A stretch of DNA of 8,275 nt, from positions 1-8,275 of the forward strand of contig JAFXFQ010000161.1 of NCBI GenBank assembly GCA_017520365.1, read 5' to 3'. Shown piece after piece: positions 6,627 to 8,275 of the stretch. The notes beneath the pieces are model-generated. The model searched no databases. It saw nothing but the letters and a program-made list of their open reading frames with translations, and was not told the DNA's origin. Made by a program: the position numbers and the translations under genes. Position 1 is the stretch's first letter. Each line of letters opens with the position of its first letter. Origin of the DNA: Clostridia bacterium (GTDB lineage: Bacteria > Bacillota > Clostridia > Oscillospirales > CAG-272).

Positions 6627-6655
6627 TAGACAAACGCCAAAGCCTATGATATAAT
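6627..6655 (+). promoter_or_regulatory. Promoter of hpf
   Basis: TAGACA (6627-6632), a 17-nt spacer and TATAAT (6650-6655) give a near-consensus sigma-A promoter. The predicted start is near 6662, with a leader of about 50 nt. No sigma-B or sigma-H pattern was seen, although hpf genes are often stress controlled. Confidence 0.8.
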
Positions 6656-6667
6656 AAAATTGCAAGA

Positions 6668-6682
6668 GGGGAGAAGCTCCCC
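6668..6682 (+). promoter_or_regulatory. GC-rich hairpin at the 5' end of the hpf mRNA
   Basis: GGGGAG (6668-6673) pairs with CTCCCC (6677-6682) across an AAG loop, only about 6 nt after the predicted transcription start. It may protect the 5' end or tune expression. The hpf RBS (AAGAAGGG, 6698-6705) is outside the stem and 6 nt from the ATG. Confidence 0.5.
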
Positions 6683-6711
6683 GGCAAATCCATTAGAAAG
6701 AAGGGCACATT

Positions 6712-7230
6712 ATGAAGATCACCATTAACGCAAGAAAGTTCAACGTTGACGAAAAGCTTGCTTCCCACATTGAAAAGAAGCTTGCCAAGTTTGACAAGTT
6801 CTTCCCCGGAGAGGAAGCAGAGGCTTCAGTTAAGCTCTCACGCATTCGTGAAATGGAGCGCGTTGAGGTGACTATCCAGCAGGGTGTGTTCCTCTTCCGC
6901 AGCGAAGAAGAAAACTCCACCTTTATGAACGCGCTTGACTGCTGCATCTACAATATCGAGCGCCAGATGAGAAAGAACAAGACCCGCCTCACCAAAAAGC
7001 TTCGTGACAGCATCCGCATTCCTGAGTATGAGTCAATGGAGGTAGAGGAGGATGAGTTCGTTATCAGAACAAAGACTTTTAAGGTAAAGCCTATGACAGC
7101 GGAAGAGGCAATTCTCCAGATGAATCAGATCGGTCACGAGTTCTTCGTATTTAAGGATATCGAGAGCAGCGAGACCTGTGTTGTATATAAGAGAAAAGCA
7201 GGAGACTACGGTCTCATTATTCCTGAATAA
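6712..7230 (+). CDS. hpf: Long-form ribosome hibernation promoting factor (HPF)
   Basis: A 172-residue cytoplasmic protein that binds the 30S subunit near the decoding centre and pairs 70S ribosomes into inactive 100S dimers in slow growth. Residues 1-95 are the S30AE/RaiA domain (MKITINARKFNVDEKLASHIEKKLAKFDKFF, then VEVTI and MRKNKTRL). An acidic linker (about 105-115) leads to the C-terminal dimerisation domain (about 116-170: FVIRTKTFKVKPMTAEEAILQM, GHEFFVFKD, VVYKRKAGDYGLI). Length and two-domain layout are those of Firmicute long HPF. ATG 6712 has AAGAAGGG at 6698-6705. It is monocistronic, with a promoter at 6627-6655 and a perfect hairpin terminator directly after the stop. Confidence 0.97.
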   Translation: MKITINARKFNVDEKLASHIEKKLAKFDKFFPGEEAEASVKLSRIREMERVEVTIQQGVFLFRSEEENSTFMNALDCCIYNIERQMRKNKTRLTKKLRDSIRIPEYESMEVEEDEFVIRTKTFKVKPMTAEEAILQMNQIGHEFFVFKDIESSETCVVYKRKAGDYGLIIPE

Positions 7231-7232
7231 AA

Positions 7233-7272
7233 CAACTAAGAAAGCTCCCCCAAAGGGGAGCTTTCTTAGTTT
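7233..7272 (+). terminator. hpf terminator; copy 1 of a 40-bp self-complementary repeat
   Basis: AACTAAGAAAGCTCCCC (7234-7250) pairs perfectly over 17 bp with 7255-7271, with a CAAA loop, and begins 3 nt after the hpf stop. T-rich sequence closes the stem. The 40 bp 7233-7272 are identical, in the same orientation, to 7526-7565. Confidence 0.85.
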
Positions 7273-7379
7273 CAGACTGTCGAAAAAGGCGCAGACCGCA
7301 AAAATGTCAAAACAAAGACAGCCAGGTTTTAGCTTTAACCGTAAAAGGTAATTCATCTAAAAATCAAAGTCATATTAAA

Positions 7380-7406
7380 GAAATCCCCTGATAATCAGGG
7401 GATTTC
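7380..7406. repeat. 12-bp perfect hairpin in the hpf-GH31 gap
   Basis: GAAATCCCCTGA (7380-7391) pairs with TCAGGGGATTTC (7395-7406) around a TAA loop. TTTAAT follows on the minus strand and a T4 run (7411-7414) lies a few bases downstream on the plus strand, so it could act as a terminator in either direction. The sequence before it (7273-7379) is AT-rich and holds no convincing gene. Confidence 0.7.
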
Positions 7407-7411
7407 AAGCT

Positions 7412-7469
7412 TTTCGCCCTTTCAAGCCATGCCGTACCTTTGTACGCCGACGGCCTTGAAATGACGAAA
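7412..7469. repeat. Long imperfect hairpin in the hpf-GH31 gap
   Basis: Three stacked stems enclose one another: TTTCG/CGAAA (7412-7416/7465-7469), TTTCAAGCC with GGCCTTGAAA (7420-7428/7452-7461, one bulged C) and CGTAC/GTACG (7433-7437/7442-7446) with a CTTT loop. It is a candidate RNA structure or a remnant of a palindromic repeat. Confidence 0.5.
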
Positions 7470-7495
7470 TCTGCATCCTTTACGACAGTCCGTGT

Positions 7496-7525
7496 CAGCT
7501 TGTCGATAACTTTATCGACAAGCTG
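7496..7525. repeat. 14-bp perfect hairpin next to repeat copy 2
   Basis: CAGCTTGTCGATAA (7496-7509) pairs with TTATCGACAAGCTG (7512-7525), with only CT between the arms. It abuts the 40-bp repeat copy at 7526. There is no T-tract on either side, so it is not a standard terminator. Confidence 0.65.
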
Positions 7526-7565
7526 CAACTAAGAAAGCTCCCCCAAAGGGGAGCTTTCTTAGTTT
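7526..7565 (-). terminator. GH31 gene terminator; copy 2 of the 40-bp self-complementary repeat
   Basis: The same 17-bp stem as copy 1 (7527-7543 with 7548-7564, loop 7544-7547), identical over 40 bp. The GH31 stop codon (TAA, 7561-7559 on the minus strand) lies inside the stem, so the hairpin forms at the very end of that mRNA. The loop reads CAAA on the plus strand in both copies, so they are direct repeats although they serve genes on opposite strands. Confidence 0.8.
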
Positions 7566-8275
7566 ATTGTGATCTCTAAAGCTTCGTTGGCAGAAACGCT
7601 GTCAAGATCAATGATAAGACACTGTCTTTCGGGGGAGTATTCCATTTTTGCGTTTGCCGAATTGGAAGAGGGCTTTTCGATTCCGTAAATGGTGAGACGA
7701 AGGGATCTCTCGTTGACAGCACCCTCGAAATTTCCTTGCGGTACAAGGGATACAGCATACCCGTCCGATGTTTTTTCAAAGGCAACGACAGTGCTTCTGC
7801 ATTTGCCGAATTTATATTTTTCAGTCTCCCCGTCATCCTCGTAGAGAAGGGATGCTCCACCATTTTCACCGTCTGCATAAATTACTACATCAATGGAGCT
7901 GTATGGAGTGGACGTCATGCGATTTGATACGGGAAGGGTGATGAGAGGCGTTGCGGCGCGGACAAATACGGGAAAATCGAAGAGAGTGTTTTCAATGGTC
8001 ACGTGTCCGCCTGTGTATCTCTTGCCCGAGAATATGTCATACCATGCTCCCCTTGGTAGCCAAAGCTCGCTTTTTACATTTTCATTGCCGTCTGCAGGCT
8101 TGCAGATGGGAGATACTATGAGATCCTTGCCCAAAAAGTAAGTGGTGGGGTGGTTATATGCTTCGCTTTCATCAGGGCATTCATAATAGAGGGGGCGGAT
8201 GAATGGAAGAGAGTCCCTACAGCATTCGTAGGCAGAGGAATAGATATATGCGAAAAGCCTTGAGCGGAGAAGGAA
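7559..8275 (-). CDS. GH31 family glycosidase (alpha-glucosidase/alpha-xylosidase), C-terminal part
   Basis: The frame is open from the right edge to the TAA at 7561-7559, giving 238 residues of a larger protein; the start and catalytic barrel core lie outside. Visible order: the last barrel helix, with LLRSRLFAYIYSSAYECCRD, LPFIRPLYYECPDE and YFLGKDLIVSPI, all typical of GH31; then the proximal beta domain (LWLPRGAWYDIFSGKRYTGG, DFPVFVRAATPLITLP); then a distal beta domain with SLLYEDDGETEKYKFG, as in DUF5110-like tails. GH31 enzymes cleave alpha-glucosides or alpha-xylosides by a retaining mechanism; which one cannot be told without the barrel. The internal TTG near 8134 is not a start, because homology continues upstream of it. 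It converges with hpf. Confidence 0.9.
   Translation of the reverse strand, partial: FLLRSRLFAYIYSSAYECCRDSLPFIRPLYYECPDESEAYNHPTTYFLGKDLIVSPICKPADGNENVKSELWLPRGAWYDIFSGKRYTGGHVTIENTLFDFPVFVRAATPLITLPVSNRMTSTPYSSIDVVIYADGENGGASLLYEDDGETEKYKFGKCRSTVVAFEKTSDGYAVSLVPQGNFEGAVNERSLRLTIYGIEKPSSNSANAKMEYSPERQCLIIDLDSVSANEALEITIN

Noticed and set aside
7304..7351. 15-residue open frame (ATG to TAA) in the hpf-GH31 gap
   Set aside because: It has no ribosome-binding site, is very short and is AT-rich; nothing supports translation.

Overview
The window looks like chromosomal DNA from an anaerobic Firmicute of class Clostridia, probably a gut or rumen Oscillospirales/Ruminococcaceae-type organism. The signs are moderate GC with AT-rich intergenic gaps, GGAG/AAAGG ribosome-binding sites, TTGACA/TATAAT-like promoters, a long-form HPF, an Fe-S aldo/keto reductase, polysaccharide-type glycosidases and hairpin-rich intergenic repeats. 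The taxonomic call is an inference from gene content and style. No rRNA, tRNA, phage, IS or CRISPR was seen.

Layout. (1) 1-135, minus: 5' end of a small basic protein running off the left edge. (2) 421-1122, plus: a fusion of an N-terminal HEPN-like domain with a pair of CBS domains, followed by a 160-bp array of small hairpins (1151-1310) and a strong stem-loop terminator (1322-1358). (3) 1505-5038, plus: a three-gene operon behind a near-consensus promoter (TTGCAA-17-TATAAT). It encodes an aldo/keto reductase with two 4Fe-4S motifs, a clan GH-D-like (alpha-galactosidase-like) glycosidase and a Cys-rich FliB-type lysine N-methylase; the last two overlap by ATGA. The operon ends at a perfect 13-bp hairpin (5042-5071). 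(4) 5141-6490, minus: CCA-adding tRNA nucleotidyltransferase (cca), convergent with the operon. Its promoter is embedded in a 10-bp inverted repeat. (5) 6712-7230, plus: long-form ribosome hibernation factor (hpf), divergent from cca and with its own promoter. (6) 7231-7558: a non-coding, hairpin-dense stretch bounded by two identical 40-bp self-complementary repeats. One terminates hpf; the other contains the stop codon of the next gene. (7) 7559-8275, minus: C-terminal third of a GH31 alpha-glucosidase/xylosidase running off the right edge.

How the genes fit together. cca and hpf are RNA/translation housekeeping genes sharing a divergent promoter region. The AKR-GH-FliB operon joins a predicted redox enzyme, a sugar-cleaving enzyme and a protein-methylating enzyme, and no flagellar gene is nearby. 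The GH31 gene adds to the carbohydrate theme. The least ordinary parts are the two structured intergenic regions (1151-1310 and 7233-7565), the operon that carries a FliB-type protein outside a flagellar locus, and the HEPN-CBS fusion.
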